Shown in pieces: positions 1 through 9,940 of a stretch of DNA of 64,000 bases. The stretch comes from Nemertoderma westbladi. Lineage: Eukaryota; Xenacoelomorpha; Nemertodermatida; Nemertodermatidae. Where the stretch lies: assembly GCA_032718475.1 (NCBI GenBank), contig JAUCBJ010004124.1, forward strand, positions 1-64,000. The letters are read 5' to 3'. The position numbers and the translations under genes were made by a program. How positions within the stretch are numbered: the first letter of the stretch is position 1; each line of letters begins with the position of its first letter. Under the pieces are notes generated by a model, which saw nothing but the letters and a program-made list of their open reading frames with translations, had not been told where the DNA came from and did not search any database.

Positions 1-1
1 T

Positions 2-820
2 ACAGGAGGCCCAGCGTACGACATCGTGAGGCAGTATCAGGGCATCGAGGGTGGCTTCACGACTGCATGGCGGGCCCTAGACAGGGAATACGGGCACCCG
101 GCCAAGATCATCCGGCAGACCCTGAGGGGTATAACATCGGGTGGCCTACAGGATAGCCCCAGAACAAGGATGCGGAACCGGGCCTAGAGGAAATGTCGAG
201 CTTCCTCAACTACGAAGCCGAGTTGATCACAGACCCAGTCTATAACGAGGATAGTCTGGGGAAAGGGCCAAAGACTGAATATAACAGGCCGAAACCAGAA
301 CACAACATGGCAAACGCATTGCCAAAGCTCAGACAATCGCTGCCATATGCGGCGACGCAGGGGACTGCTAGTCCACATGTAGCCGGGGGTAGGGCCACAC
401 CATGGAGCGGACAGGGGCAAAATAACAACACAAACAAACATAACCCCACAATAGGCCGAACCCAAACAATAAGAACAGTAGGGATCTAGGTACGAATGTA
501 AGTTCGATACGCAGCTGTATAGGGACGGCTATAATCCAAACAACAAATGCCAATTGCATATGAACGCACTTCATCAGACCATGAACTGCAGATATTGGCA
601 AGCGTTGCCCAAACAAGATCAGGTAGAATATGCAAGAAAGAGTGGAATCTGTCATCGATGTGTGATGGGTGGACACAGAGCTGATCAATGCAAAGAAACA
701 CCAATTAAGTTTGGTCAAGGCAAAGGGCAGACAATGGTGACAAGCACTGTAGCGTCGAAGAAAAGAGGAACGGTACTACTCAGGGTAGTACCAGTGAGGG
801 TGATCAGAGAAGGCGGTTGA
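2..820 (+). pseudogene. BEL/Pao gag remnant with one CCHC zinc knuckle
   Basis: Positions 2-187 read in frame as a gag (DUF1759-like) segment with the pattern AWRALDREYGHPAKII, which matches the 'W..L...YG.P..I' signature of Pao-type gag. After a stop at 185-187 the reading shifts to the next frame (193-489, FLNYEAELI...). A third segment, 554-820, carries one CX2CX4HX4C knuckle (CHRCVMGGHRADQC). It ends with an in-frame TGA at 818-820, nine bases before the ATG of pol in the same frame. The gag is therefore broken by at least two frameshifts and by stops. Gag would package element RNA into cytoplasmic particles; this copy cannot make an intact one. Confidence 0.7.
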
Positions 821-829
821 TCAGTAACC

Positions 830-3256
830 ATGCTGATGCTGGTCTACAGTGGAGCAGCCTTCACATTGGTCGAGAATTGGGTGGCCGAAGAGATAGGACT
901 AAAGACGAGGCCAAGTAGGATGGCGGTAACAACCATCTCCAGCAAAGATGAGGTCCTGGAGATAAGGACGGGATGGCGCGAGATAGCAGCGATAGCACCT
1001 GGATGTGATTATGGGGCGACCATCGACCCGATCCAGGTGATAGAATCGATAAATATCAACGCCAGGCGACCAACCAACATCGAGGTCGAACAATACAGAT
1101 TCCTGGACAGTATCGATTTCTCAATAACAGAGGTGGACGTTAGGAAGGTATCCATTATAGTGGGAATGGATTGCCCGACGGCCCATGAGAGAATGCAGAC
1201 AGTCTTCAGCGAAGACAGACAGCGTGACCCGATGGCAATTTTGACACCATACGGGTGGATGCTAAGCGGCCCAATTAAAACCAAGATTCCGTTTAGGATG
1301 TCGGAGACATCAGGCTGCATGTTCGCGGGAACTATGAGGGAGATGGAAGATGAAGGAGCGGAGGAGCAGCTCAGGAGACTACTCAGACAGGACTTTGAGG
1401 GACTAAAGGAAACTGGGGTCGGAACCTCGGTAGAGGATAAACAGACGATACAAAGTGTAAAGGAGTCGATGAGATGCAACGAGGGGCGGTACACCATAGG
1501 GATGGTGTGGAAACAACCAAAATTACCGTTACCGGAGAACAAGGGAATGGTACTCACGAGGCTTCGTAAACTGAAGCAAATGCTGAAGCGGAGCCCCGAG
1601 AAAGATGAGTACATTCACAAGATGATAAGGAAGTATGTCGAGAAAGGATGGGCCGTGGAGTTACCGGTCGACGAACCAAACACGGACAGGACCTATTTCC
1701 TGCCACTTCACATGGCTCTAGATCCAAAGAAAGGTAAATTGCGGATGGTAGTTGACGCATCGGCTAAAACCAATGGCAAGTGCCTAAACGATTATCTGCT
1801 GGAGGGCCCCAATATCTATAACTTGGGAATCGAGGTCCTACTGAGATTTAGAAATGGGAGGCACGCCTTCACCTGCGACATTGAAGGCATGTTCAACCAA
1901 GTCCGTGTGACGGAGGAGGATAGTGACAGCCAGCGCTTCCTATGGTACAACGGCGACGAGGAACTGTCGATAATACCGATGTACAAGATGGTGGTGCAGA
2001 ATATGGGGGCCAAGTCGTCCTCATTTACGACAACTGTGGCTGTAAGAGATACAGTAGAGGGGAAAGCGGGGAAGTATAGCGCCAAAGCGGTCGATATGAT
2101 TCGACGCGGCTTCTATGTAGATGACGGAATGGAGTCTGGAAACACGGTTAAAGAACTACTGGATACAGGGCGCGAGGTTCGCGACATCCTGAAGGGATCC
2201 GGGTTTAACCTGACCAAGTTCCAATCCAGTTCGGAGGAGTTTATGAAAGCCATAGAGGACAGACGGTCAGAGTCAACCATGGATAACCCCACGACAGCCA
2301 AGAGACAGGACATGGCGAACAAAAGAGTAGAGTCTCAGCAGAAGGCACTGGGGATCGTGTGGAACCGGGAAACAGACGAGTTCAAGTATCAGCTGAGCCA
2401 AGAGGGTGCGGACATCCACACAAAGAGGGGCTACGTATCGTACATAGCAAGGATATATGATCCCCTAGGCCTAGCATCCCCACTGTTAGTCACGGGGAAA
2501 CAGATACTTAAGAAAGTATATAAGCTAAAGGTCGAATGGGATACAGAGGTCCCGGAAGAAATCAGCAAGCAGTGGAGTAAGTGGGCGGAGAGTTTAGAGC
2601 AGATGGGGACGTACAGCATGCCACGCGTGTATTTCCCAGATGGGGACATGACGAATCTGGATCTACACATGTTCTCCAATGCGTCATTGGAAGCATACGG
2701 AGCGGCACTCTACCTAGTACAACGAGAGGGGGCCCATAAGCCCAGACTTGCATTCAGCAAAGCAAAGTCGACGCTGCCAGATTCAGCATCGGTCCCGAAA
2801 CTCGAGTTGACAGCTGCGAGATTAGGAGTAAGGGCCACAGCCTACTTGATGGACACTATTCCCAACATAGTGGAAACACACTACTGGATGGACTCCATGG
2901 TAGTGCTTGGTTGGCTGCACAATGAGAAGACGAGATACCCTATATTCGTCGCGAATAGGGTGGACGAAATAAGGGCGACCACAGAGCTGGAAAGGTGGCA
3001 CTACTGCCCAACGGACGAGAACCCAGCAGACTTGTTATCGAGGGGCGTGGCACGCCACACTTTCTTAAAGAAGGAAGTATTGTGGCAACACGGGCCACAG
3101 TTCCTGAACGATAGGACGGCCTGGCCACCGATGAAGAAGGTGGACCCGGGCTCAGAGGAAGTAGCACCAGAGGAAGAGGGAGAAGACTCAGAAGGTGAAG
3201 AGATATATAGTCAGATGGCGAGGGAGATCAGGGAGGTGCAATGCAACCAAAATTAG
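830..3256 (+). pseudogene. BEL/Pao pol: protease, reverse transcriptase and RNase H region
   Basis: An open frame of 808 codons. The protease-like region comes first, but the expected D-S/T-G triad reads Y-S-G (VYSGAAFT, about residue 6-13), so the catalytic Asp is lost. 'LTPYGWMLSG' near residue 140 closes the protease block. The RT follows: FTCDIEGMFNQV (first catalytic Asp about residue 349) and FYVDDG (about 428-433), both intact. The RNase H/A17-type region keeps KLELTAARLG and YWMDSMVVLGWL, but the usual 'DAS' motif reads N-A-S (MFSNAS), a second lost acidic residue. The frame stops at TAG 3254-3256, yet clear coding sequence (YSSSWYKTKKLVAYWRAF) continues in the same frame. It is preceded by gag in the same frame across one TGA. 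Confidence 0.85.
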
Positions 3257-4250
3257 AAGAACCATAACCCGACGGACAAACTCCTCAGCTACAGCTCAAG
3301 CTGGTACAAGACCAAGAAGTTGGTAGCGTACTGGAGGGCCTTCGGGGATTTCCTTAAGACGCCAAGGGGAAACCAAACATCGATCTGGAGGGAGCGGCCA
3401 GGGCCGTAATACGGTATGAACAGGGAAAGAACTACAGCGACGAAGTGGAACGCGTCGGCAAACAACAACATCTTCGTCGGGACAGCGAGCTCATCTCGCT
3501 GTCGCCACAACTCAATGACGATGGGATTCTGGTAATGAACTCCAGAGTGCTAAATAACAACAGCCTCATCATCCCACCGAAACCCATTATCATCCCAAAT
3601 AAATCGCCGATAGTCCACCAGATCATTTGGGACTCCCACAAGTCGATATTGCACGGGGGCACCAACCAGACCCTCACGGAGATACGGAGGACCTTCTGGA
3701 TCATGCAGCTAAGAAAGAAGGTGAAGGCGGTAGTGGGGCAGTGCCAGACCTGCCGACGGACGAGAAAGGAGCGGGCCGTACAGGAGATGGCACCATTACC
3801 GGCCAGTAGGGTGAGACAGCATGACCCGCCATTCACGCACTGCGGTGTAGATATGTTCGGGCCGATAAAGATCAGGGTGATGCGACACACAGAGAAACGC
3901 TACGGCATCATCTTCGTATGTAGCAACATGCGGGTGGTAGGAATAGAACTCGCCCAAGATGCAACCGCATCGGCATTCATCAATGCCCTAGAGAGATTCA
4001 GAGACTGCAAATGTGGGACGATCGCAGTGATCTACTCCGATAATGGAACCAACTTTGTGGGGGCGGAGAACGAGCTGGCGGAGGCCTTGGACATCCTGGA
4101 AGGGGAGGAAGTCAGGGCAGCCATGAGGAGATGACAGGTGAAGTGGGAGAGGAGGACGCCGTATGCTCCGCATACTTTAGGATGCTTCGAGAGACTCGTG
4201 GGTAGTTCCAAGCGTCTGATGACGAAGTTGATGAACACCCACATGTGGTG
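3257..4250 (+). pseudogene. BEL/Pao integrase, broken by frameshift and stops
   Basis: The linker continues in the pol frame to about 3390 and then shifts one frame; from there to 4131 it is open. An H-H-C-C zinc-binding domain is visible (HKSILHGG, then CQTCRR). It is followed by an rve core with GVDMFGPI (first Asp) and IYSDNGTNFVG (second Asp). TGA at 4132-4134 interrupts the core. The same frame resumes with KWERRTPYAPHTLGCFERLVG, which holds the final Glu region, and ends at TGA 4248-4250. The integrase would insert element cDNA into chromosomes; this copy cannot make a complete enzyme. Confidence 0.8.
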
Positions 4251-4748
4251 ACAGAAGATATACTAAGGACGGTGCTAGCTAAGTGCGAGGGTATCATCAA
4301 TAGCAGACTGCTATATCCAGAAAATGATGACCCAGAATCACTAGATGTGCTGACACAAAGTCATTTTCTAATGGAGAGGCCGGCGACCATCGACATGCGG
4401 GGTGTAGACCCAGATGACATACATTCCCGACAGGGTTGGAAAGTCGCTAAGGCGATAAGCGCAGAGTACTGGAGGAGGTGGGTCGAGGAATACCTACCCA
4501 CACTACATAGGAGGAGCAAGTGGAGAAATACCACTAGAGAGTTAAATAAGGGTGATTTGGTGATCTTCACGGACGACACCATCATCAACAATCGGTGGAG
4601 GCTAGCAAGAATAGTAGACACTTACTCCGACAAGGACGGAAGAGTCTGATCGGTGGAAGTGCGGATAGGGGGTAAGATAGGAGCGAAAGACAGGAAAACC
4701 TACAGGAGGGCTGAGGGTAAATGTTGCCTGCTTGAAGGGGCACCGTAG
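4245..4748 (+). pseudogene. BEL/Pao pol C-terminus (DUF5641-like)
   Basis: A third frame (4245-4649) carries the end of the integrase and the C-terminal domain: LAKCEGIINSRLLY, then LHRRSKWRN, GDLVIFTDDTIINNRWRLARIVDTYSDKDGRV. The block 'G.+V...D.......W.LARI+.....DG' is the recognised pol C-terminus of BEL/Pao elements. After a stop at 4647-4649 the next codons still read as the tail (VEVRIGGKIG ... RRAEGKCCLLEG), matching the usual 'R.A..LCLLE' ending, to a TAG near 4748. It overlaps the preceding integrase segment by a few bases because of a frameshift. Confidence 0.75.
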
Positions 4749-4865
4749 AGTTTAGTCGTCCAAGTATTGGACTGAGGGGGTTGGGATTGAGGGCGAGACG
4801 TCCTTCCCACACACAAATAATAAATATAATAAAAATAATAGAAAGAGAGTAAGAGTAAGAGAAAG

Positions 4866-5350
4866 GAAAGTAATAGTACATAGTAAGTACGTAGTAAGTA
4901 AGTAGGCAGATAGAAGTTAGTTAGAGAGTTAGTAAGAGTAGTAAGAGGGTACGTAGTACCATTAGTTAGAGAGTTAGTAGAAGAGTAAGAGTAGTAAGAG
5001 GGTACATAGTACCGTTAGTTAGAGAGTTAGTAAGAGTAGTAAGAAGGTACGTAGTACCATTAGTTAGAGAGTTAGTAGTAAGAGTGTACGTAGTACCGTT
5101 AGTAGAAGAGTTAGTAGTAAGAGGGTACGTGTAGTACCGTTAGTAGAAGAGTTAGTAAGAGGGTACGTGTAGTACCGTTAGTAGAAGAGTTAGTAAGAGG
5201 GTACGTGTAGTACCGTTAGAGGAGTTAGTTAGTAGTAAGAGGGTACGTGCAGTACCATTAGTAAGAGTTAGTAAGAGTTAGTAAGAGTTAGTAGAAGTTA
5301 GTTAGAATGTTAATAAGAGTTAGTAGAGTTAGAGAGTTAGTAGAGTTAGT
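4866..5350 (+). repeat. degenerate minisatellite with GGTAC/GTACC mini-palindromes
   Basis: About a dozen imperfect tandem units of roughly 35-45 bp built from 'gttagtaagagggtacg', 'tagtaccgttag' and 'agaagagttag'. Most units hold the short palindrome GGTACG(T/TGT)AGTACC. It lies between the end of pol and the accessory ORFs, inside the element. No reading frame is apparent. Confidence 0.8.
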
Positions 5351-5777
5351 AGTGAATAGTGAGAGGGGGGCACGTGGGTACAGCAGGAAAGACCGAGTAG
5401 GCTGCACGAGACATACTACTGTACTGCACAGCCCGTAGAGTAGGTCAGAATAGGGATTATTAAAAATAAATAATCCATTATAAGTGTTAATAGCACAGTT
5501 GTAGAATTAAAAATAATATTAAAATCAAAATTCAACAAATTATAGTAACAGTAGATAAAATATTCTAGAATATAATACAAGTAACTGACAAATTTAGGGA
5601 ATTTAGGGAAATTTAGTATTTTAGGGAGTAAAATAGGGAAAATCCAGCAATAACCTAGCGTTCAGAGAGAGAGATAGGCCATTATCGGACCATACAGACC
5701 ATCCTAACTACATCACTCACTTATATTGAGCCTTGGCAAGGCACCACCTTATAGGTGAGCGATCGGGAGCGTTCGAA
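5351..5777 (+). other. non-coding leader between minisatellite and exonuclease-like ORF; possible 3' splice site
   Basis: No coding frame seen; AT-rich from about 5455. Just upstream of the ORF there is CTAAC (5704-5708) followed 20 nt later by an AG (5729-5730). That arrangement would suit a branch point and acceptor for a spliced subgenomic RNA, as used for env-position genes of other LTR elements. This is only a pattern; the pyrimidine tract is weak. Confidence 0.25.
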
Positions 5778-6821
5778 ATGGCGGAGAAACTTGTTAGAAA
5801 GAGAAAGGCGGAGATGGGAGGAAAGGAAAAACTAGTAGACTTCACCGAGAGGCATCCGGAGGAGAAGACGAGGGGATACTACCAGTTAGAGAAGGGTCAC
5901 AAGGCGCAAGCGCTGCAGGACCATTTCAGGGAGGTGCACAAGAGGCGGCTGGTCGGGACCTACGGGACGCCGTCGATAGACAACGCGATCCTCGAGCATT
6001 TCCACTATGTGGTGAAGGGAGACGAGGCGAAGTTCGGGATACCGAAGTATCCGAGGGAACCACCGAGAAAGGATTGGACGAGGTTCGTAGAATCCGTCAG
6101 CAGGGGAGGATACATGGTCCTAGGCGACGAAGGGACCGTGGAAGACGAGGAGGGTTCGAGGAGAGGGTCAGCGGGGTCGGCCAGAACCATACTTCTGCAT
6201 TTGGCTGCACCAAATGGGGACATATTCCTGTTCGATCTGAGAACGTATGGGAAGAAGAACGGGCTGAAGTTAAACCGGTTGCCAAGGGCGGTGCAGAACA
6301 TAGTAAGGGAGAAGTCGACGATAAAGGTGGGATCGGCGATCCGCGACAACGCGGAGAGGATCATCGGTCCGGAGACCCCCAACCTCCTGGACATGCAAAC
6401 GGTCTACATGGCTATGACAGGGCCAGCCGGGTTGGGACTAGTAGAGAACACGGGTCATTGTGGAGCGGTGGCGATGGGCCAGCTAATGGGGCTCGTATGC
6501 CACAAGCCAATGGACTGGGGTAAATTCAGGGAGGAGTATGGAGCGGAGTTGGCGAACTCGCTGATGTGGGGAGCGAGGCCGGGGAAACAAGAGGTGTATC
6601 AATTCCGGAGAGGAGCGATAAAGATATATCAGAAGCAATATATCCTGCAGGAGGATTGGATAATGATAGGTTCACTAAACCTATTCATGGCCGTGGTTAT
6701 CGAAAGGGAACCAACGGCGTTTCTGCTATCGGGATCACCCCTGAACTACAGAAGAGCCTTCAAAGTGGCTTTCGAGGGTCTGGTAGACCACCCAGGGCTG
6801 ACCGGGGCGGGAGAGTGGTGA
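5778..6821 (+). CDS. DEDD-type 3'-5' exonuclease-like protein, accessory ORF of the BEL/Pao element
   Basis: 347 codons from the ATG at 5778 (GAAATGG, a fair Kozak context; the frame stays open 15 codons further upstream without an ATG). The first 120 residues are basic and charged. The middle part resembles RNase-T-fold exonucleases of the EXD1/EXD2/WRN kind: a G-D-E step (MVLGDEG, motif I region), then LLHLAAPNGDIFLFDLRTYG, VGSAIRDNAERI (motif II-like 'VG..IR.D') and NLLDMQTVYMAM (as in '..DTQ.'). Canonical D-x-E of motif I is not clean and motif III is uncertain, so activity cannot be claimed. The frame is undisturbed although the upstream pol is broken. Its TGA overlaps the ATG of the next ORF. 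The DEDD assignment rests on motif spacing read by eye; an unrelated element-specific fold remains possible. Confidence 0.5.
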   Translation: MAEKLVRKRKAEMGGKEKLVDFTERHPEEKTRGYYQLEKGHKAQALQDHFREVHKRRLVGTYGTPSIDNAILEHFHYVVKGDEAKFGIPKYPREPPRKDWTRFVESVSRGGYMVLGDEGTVEDEEGSRRGSAGSARTILLHLAAPNGDIFLFDLRTYGKKNGLKLNRLPRAVQNIVREKSTIKVGSAIRDNAERIIGPETPNLLDMQTVYMAMTGPAGLGLVENTGHCGAVAMGQLMGLVCHKPMDWGKFREEYGAELANSLMWGARPGKQEVYQFRRGAIKIYQKQYILQEDWIMIGSLNLFMAVVIEREPTAFLLSGSPLNYRRAFKVAFEGLVDHPGLTGAGEW

Positions 6822-7819
6822 TGGCTAGCGGGGCGAGGGCCTTCTGGGATAGACCCGGCAAGCGGGCCTGGGTGCATGAGGACCCGGCGATGGATTTCGC
6901 GGGGAGCACCATCAGGTTGGGCGAGCAACCGGGAACGGCACCAAGGGTAGTATTCGGAGAGACGATGCCCAGGCGAGACGAGGAGATAGACATGGACAGA
7001 GATGTTAACATCCAGAAGTTTGCTTACCAGCGACTCCATAGACCGAGGAGATCGCTTGGGGCGAAGGACAACTTGGGGCGGGATGCGTTGGTACTCGGCT
7101 GCGATTACTGCGGGAGGCTTACTCACCAGGAAAGGAGCTGCTTGTACCGATTCCAGAAGGGGACGAGTTGCCTCTACTGCCGCGAGTCGAGTCATAGGAT
7201 GGGGGCGTGTCCACTGTTGCACAACCGGTGTTCTAAGTGCAACTTCCAGGGGCACTGCAGACGCCAGTGCAACTGGATGGACGACGAGGAGAAGTTAAAG
7301 ATCTTTGAGGAGTGGGCCGACATCGGCGTCATGACGTGGCAGCGGATGAAGGCCCAGGAATACCGGTGGGGTTTCTTTAATATTAACCAGGAGGCCCTCC
7401 TGGAGATCATCAAACGGAGGCTTCCGTTTACTTATCAAGAAGTATCAACGGCGGCATCGTATGGGGGAGTGATGAATACACAGAGGTATTTAGACAGGTG
7501 GATGCCAGAGAACCGGGGAGAGTTCAGAGATTTCCTGGCAGAGCATGTGCCGCGGGCCATGAAGGTGATCCTATGGGGCGCCACTAGGGGGAAGCAGCAG
7601 GGGCATTCGGCGGGGCCACCTGCAAAGCGATACTGGGAGCTAATAACACCAGCGCCCAAGGAATCGACGATGGGAATCAGTAGGGAAGTAACGGCAAGGA
7701 TGAGGAACCTTAAGGAGGACAAGAACATGGGAGCGGCAACAACCAGGAAGCGGCCGAGACAGGACGACGACAGAGGGAAGGAACTGAGATGGTTCCCAAA
7801 GACAGGAGGAGCGAACTAG
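6821..7819 (+). CDS. triple CCHC zinc-knuckle protein, accessory ORF of the BEL/Pao element
   Basis: 332 codons. The frame is open from further upstream, but the ATG at 6821 overlaps the previous stop (TGATG) and homology with a relative at 54615 starts about here, so it is taken as the start. The N-terminal ~85 residues are charged (MDFAGSTIRL..., RRDEEIDMDRDVNIQKFAYQRLHRPRR). Three consecutive CX2CX4HX4C knuckles follow: CDYCGRLTHQERSC, CLYCRESSHRMGAC and CSKCNFQGHCRRQC. After them come a helical-looking domain (KRRLPFTYQEVSTAASYGGVMNTQRYLDRW) and a basic tail with a nuclear-signal-like RKRPRQDDDR. Knuckles of this type bind RNA or ssDNA; the same knuckle-plus-helical layout recurs at 54615-56063 and 63475-64000. 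The ORF ends 5 bases before the polypurine tract. Function unknown: nucleic-acid chaperone, second gag or regulator are all possible. Confidence 0.6.
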   Translation: MASGARAFWDRPGKRAWVHEDPAMDFAGSTIRLGEQPGTAPRVVFGETMPRRDEEIDMDRDVNIQKFAYQRLHRPRRSLGAKDNLGRDALVLGCDYCGRLTHQERSCLYRFQKGTSCLYCRESSHRMGACPLLHNRCSKCNFQGHCRRQCNWMDDEEKLKIFEEWADIGVMTWQRMKAQEYRWGFFNINQEALLEIIKRRLPFTYQEVSTAASYGGVMNTQRYLDRWMPENRGEFRDFLAEHVPRAMKVILWGATRGKQQGHSAGPPAKRYWELITPAPKESTMGISREVTARMRNLKEDKNMGAATTRKRPRQDDDRGKELRWFPKTGGAN

Positions 7820-7824
7820 AACTT

Positions 7825-7835
7825 GGAGGGGGAGA
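7825..7835 (+). promoter_or_regulatory. polypurine tract (plus-strand primer site)
   Basis: GGAGGGGGAGA lies five bases after the zinc-knuckle stop codon and directly before TGTGGGG. LTR retrotransposons prime plus-strand DNA from an 8-15 base purine tract adjoining the 3' LTR, so sequence and placement fit. Confidence 0.65.
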
Positions 7836-9248
7836 TGTGGGGATGCCTGGAAGGCACCACATGTGAAGTAATACGAACTCCTAAGTGCAAATTTAATTAA
7901 AAGTGCAATTAGTATGTACGTATGTAATAATCATTAGAATGTAATCATATAAGCAATATAATCAAAGTTAAGTACTATAGTCATGTAACCTTTTTCCAAC
8001 TAGCTACTGGGACTGGGGACCAATTGACTGTGACAGGATGAGACACTAGACGACTCACACTTCTTGAGTGCGACGGTGCGAAAGGGGAGGGTGAGGTTCG
8101 TCAGGAGTAAGTGGAGCGGAACGAATAAGGGTTGAGTATAGAACGCAGGGGAGAAAGTTAGAGGTGGTGTTGAGGCGTGAGGAGAGAGTACGGGTGCGAT
8201 TCAAATGTGGGGGGGGGGGGGGAAGAGTAAGAGGCAGAGTGAGGGACAAGGAGGTCCGAGAGTGGAAGTAGAGAGAAGTTAAAGTCAGTTAGAGTGGAAG
8301 TAGAGAGAAGTTAAAGTCAGTTAGAGTAGAGTGGAGATTTAAAAATTGTGTGAGAGGAGTCCACAATTGTCTCGAACCGAGACGCCAGATGTCTTGGTGC
8401 AACATAGGTTGGAGTTGCACCAAGAGGGGGTAGTAATATCATACCCAGAGGGAGCGGCCTGGAAAGCCGACTCCAAGTAAAAGAACTCCACCCCACACCC
8501 AATAGTAGATCGGGTTCCATGCGGAATTGAAGCGCACTCAAAGGTGATGCTATCTTCTCACCGGGAAGATAGCATGGGGGGGAGTGTGAGCGGATTCAAT
8601 TCCGCCTCACTATCCCCATAAAGTTGGGAAGTGGCGCCCTTTTTCAGCAATATTGGAGATACGAGATTAATAACAATCAATCTCGTATCACACCCAATAA
8701 CGGGATAACACAATCCCCAAAAGCCACACAAAGGGAGGTTAGAGGTGAAACCACTTCGAGAGGGCAGATAACCAACAGGGGGGGGGGGGGGGGGGGGAAC
8801 ACTCCCAGAGAGGGGAGAGGCGTGAAGTAGGTTATTAGCCAATGGGGCGAGGGAGAGCATCCGCTAGGTAATAAGGCCACAGTACCGTAAGAATGATTAG
8901 ATATATTATCAGTGTATTGACATATCAGTTACTCAGTTTACTCAGTCGCTCAGTTCAGTGCAGACCGGTGATGTTTTCCACCGTCACCGTTACCATCACC
9001 TATTATCCTATTACCGGTATACATTACTGCTGTATTTATCCATCACAACTGTGCTATTATTGACATATCAGTTAATATTAATTACTAAAGGATCAAAGAC
9101 ATAACAACAAACTTTTCCTATTCTCAATATCGCGGTGACGCGTAGTTCAACAAACCGGTCGGGATCCCTTGATCCCGTCACAGTAATACAGTATTTAATT
9201 ACTATATATTGACAACTGTCAAGGCTTTTACGGGAGGCTAACCCCACA
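7836..9248 (+). repeat. putative 3' LTR of the BEL/Pao element
   Basis: Opens TGTGGGG directly after the polypurine tract and ends CCCCACA at 9248: a 7-bp terminal inverted repeat with TG...CA ends, about 1.41 kb. It contains no convincing ORF. Two poly-G runs (8209-8222 and 8778-8797) and a 32-bp direct duplication lie inside. The 5' LTR is outside the window, so the boundary cannot be confirmed by LTR-LTR comparison here. Confidence 0.55.
8261..8324 (+). repeat. 32-bp direct duplication inside the LTR
   Basis: Two perfect or near-perfect 32-bp copies beginning AGTGGAAGTAGAGAGAAG, at 8261 and 8293. Confidence 0.85.
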
Positions 9249-9567
9249 TCCGCTGCAAAGTGAGTTCGTTTGATATATATATATTATCTAATATAGATTA
9301 TAAATTTAGCAAGTCAAAGACGTTAGGGTGTGGGATCCGGTTACAAAAATTAAATATATAAATATAACTGTAAGGAAACCAAGATCAACCACGTTAAATA
9401 AAAATTATAAGAAATTACACAAGCTTTCGAAATAATATAATATTTCTTTTTCAAGTGATTTAAATAATTAAATAAATAGCTAATTCATTACAGTTTCCAC
9501 GAAATTAAGCGTCTACAGTACATTAGTCTACATAATGAGTTCTCTAATCTGGATTAAATACGTCTCA
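9249..9567. other. AT-rich sequence, nothing recognised
   Basis: Between the putative LTR end and the GIY-YIG remnant. No ORF, tandem repeat or RNA gene could be supported. Confidence 0.5.
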
Positions 9568-9940
9568 GCCGAAATTATTGCAAACCGCTTCATTTATAGT
9601 GTTGAGACCAAATGGCTTGATTGTTCTTAAGGTGCACTGCCAGTATCCTTCCCTTGTACGGATCTCCCGTCGCTGATCTTTCTTTCCCCTGCCTTTGTAA
9701 TGAACCTTTTCAATGGGTGTTATTTCGAAATGCGAAAAATCATGGTTTTCATTTTTACAAAAATGTTTCTCTATAGTCGTTTGTAGCTTATGATTCCTTT
9801 ATATTACACTTATATTGTGATAGCCTTGGTTTAAATGTTTCTGTTGATCCGATTCCTTGTAAGTTACATATTTTACATTTTGCTAAATATATTATATCTT
9901 TGTCATCACAGGTAAGGCGCTGTTTAATTTCATATTTAGT
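9568..9940 (-). pseudogene. GIY-YIG endonuclease fragment of a Penelope-like element
   Basis: The reverse strand reads IIYLAKCKICNLQGIGST followed by FKPRLSQYKCNIK, the layout of the GIY-YIG domain at the C-terminus of Penelope-like retroelements ('IYL..C..C...Y+G.T...  R+..++..+'). A stop and a frame change come next, then a tail with RREIRTREGYWQCTLRTIKPFGLN, which matches the closing 'RE.YWI..L.T..P.GLN' block. No RT is present on either side, and stops and frameshifts show decay. It is not closely similar to the intact Penelope-like ORF at 35.6 kb (different tail type). Confidence 0.65.

Larger units (their letters stand above)
1..9248 (+). mobile_element. BEL/Pao LTR retrotransposon with two extra ORFs before its 3' LTR (5' end outside window)
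   Basis: Read in order on one strand: gag fragment, zinc knuckle, aspartic-protease-like region, RT with a YVDD box, RNase H-like region, integrase with zinc-binding and DD(E) core, pol C-terminal domain, a minisatellite, an exonuclease-like ORF, a triple-CCHC ORF, a polypurine tract, then a putative LTR opening TGTGGGG and closing CCCCACA. The domain order protease-RT-RNase H-integrase and the DUF1758/DUF1759/DUF5641-like blocks are those of the BEL/Pao superfamily. gag and pol carry several frameshifts and stops, so the copy is not autonomous now. The 5' LTR and the start of gag lie left of the window. That the two extra ORFs belong to the element is an inference from their position just before PPT and LTR. 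Confidence 0.8.

Noticed and set aside
818-820. TGA read-through between gag and pol
   Set aside because: Other parts of the same copy carry frameshifts and stops, and comparable TGA codons elsewhere align with sense codons, so decay is simpler.
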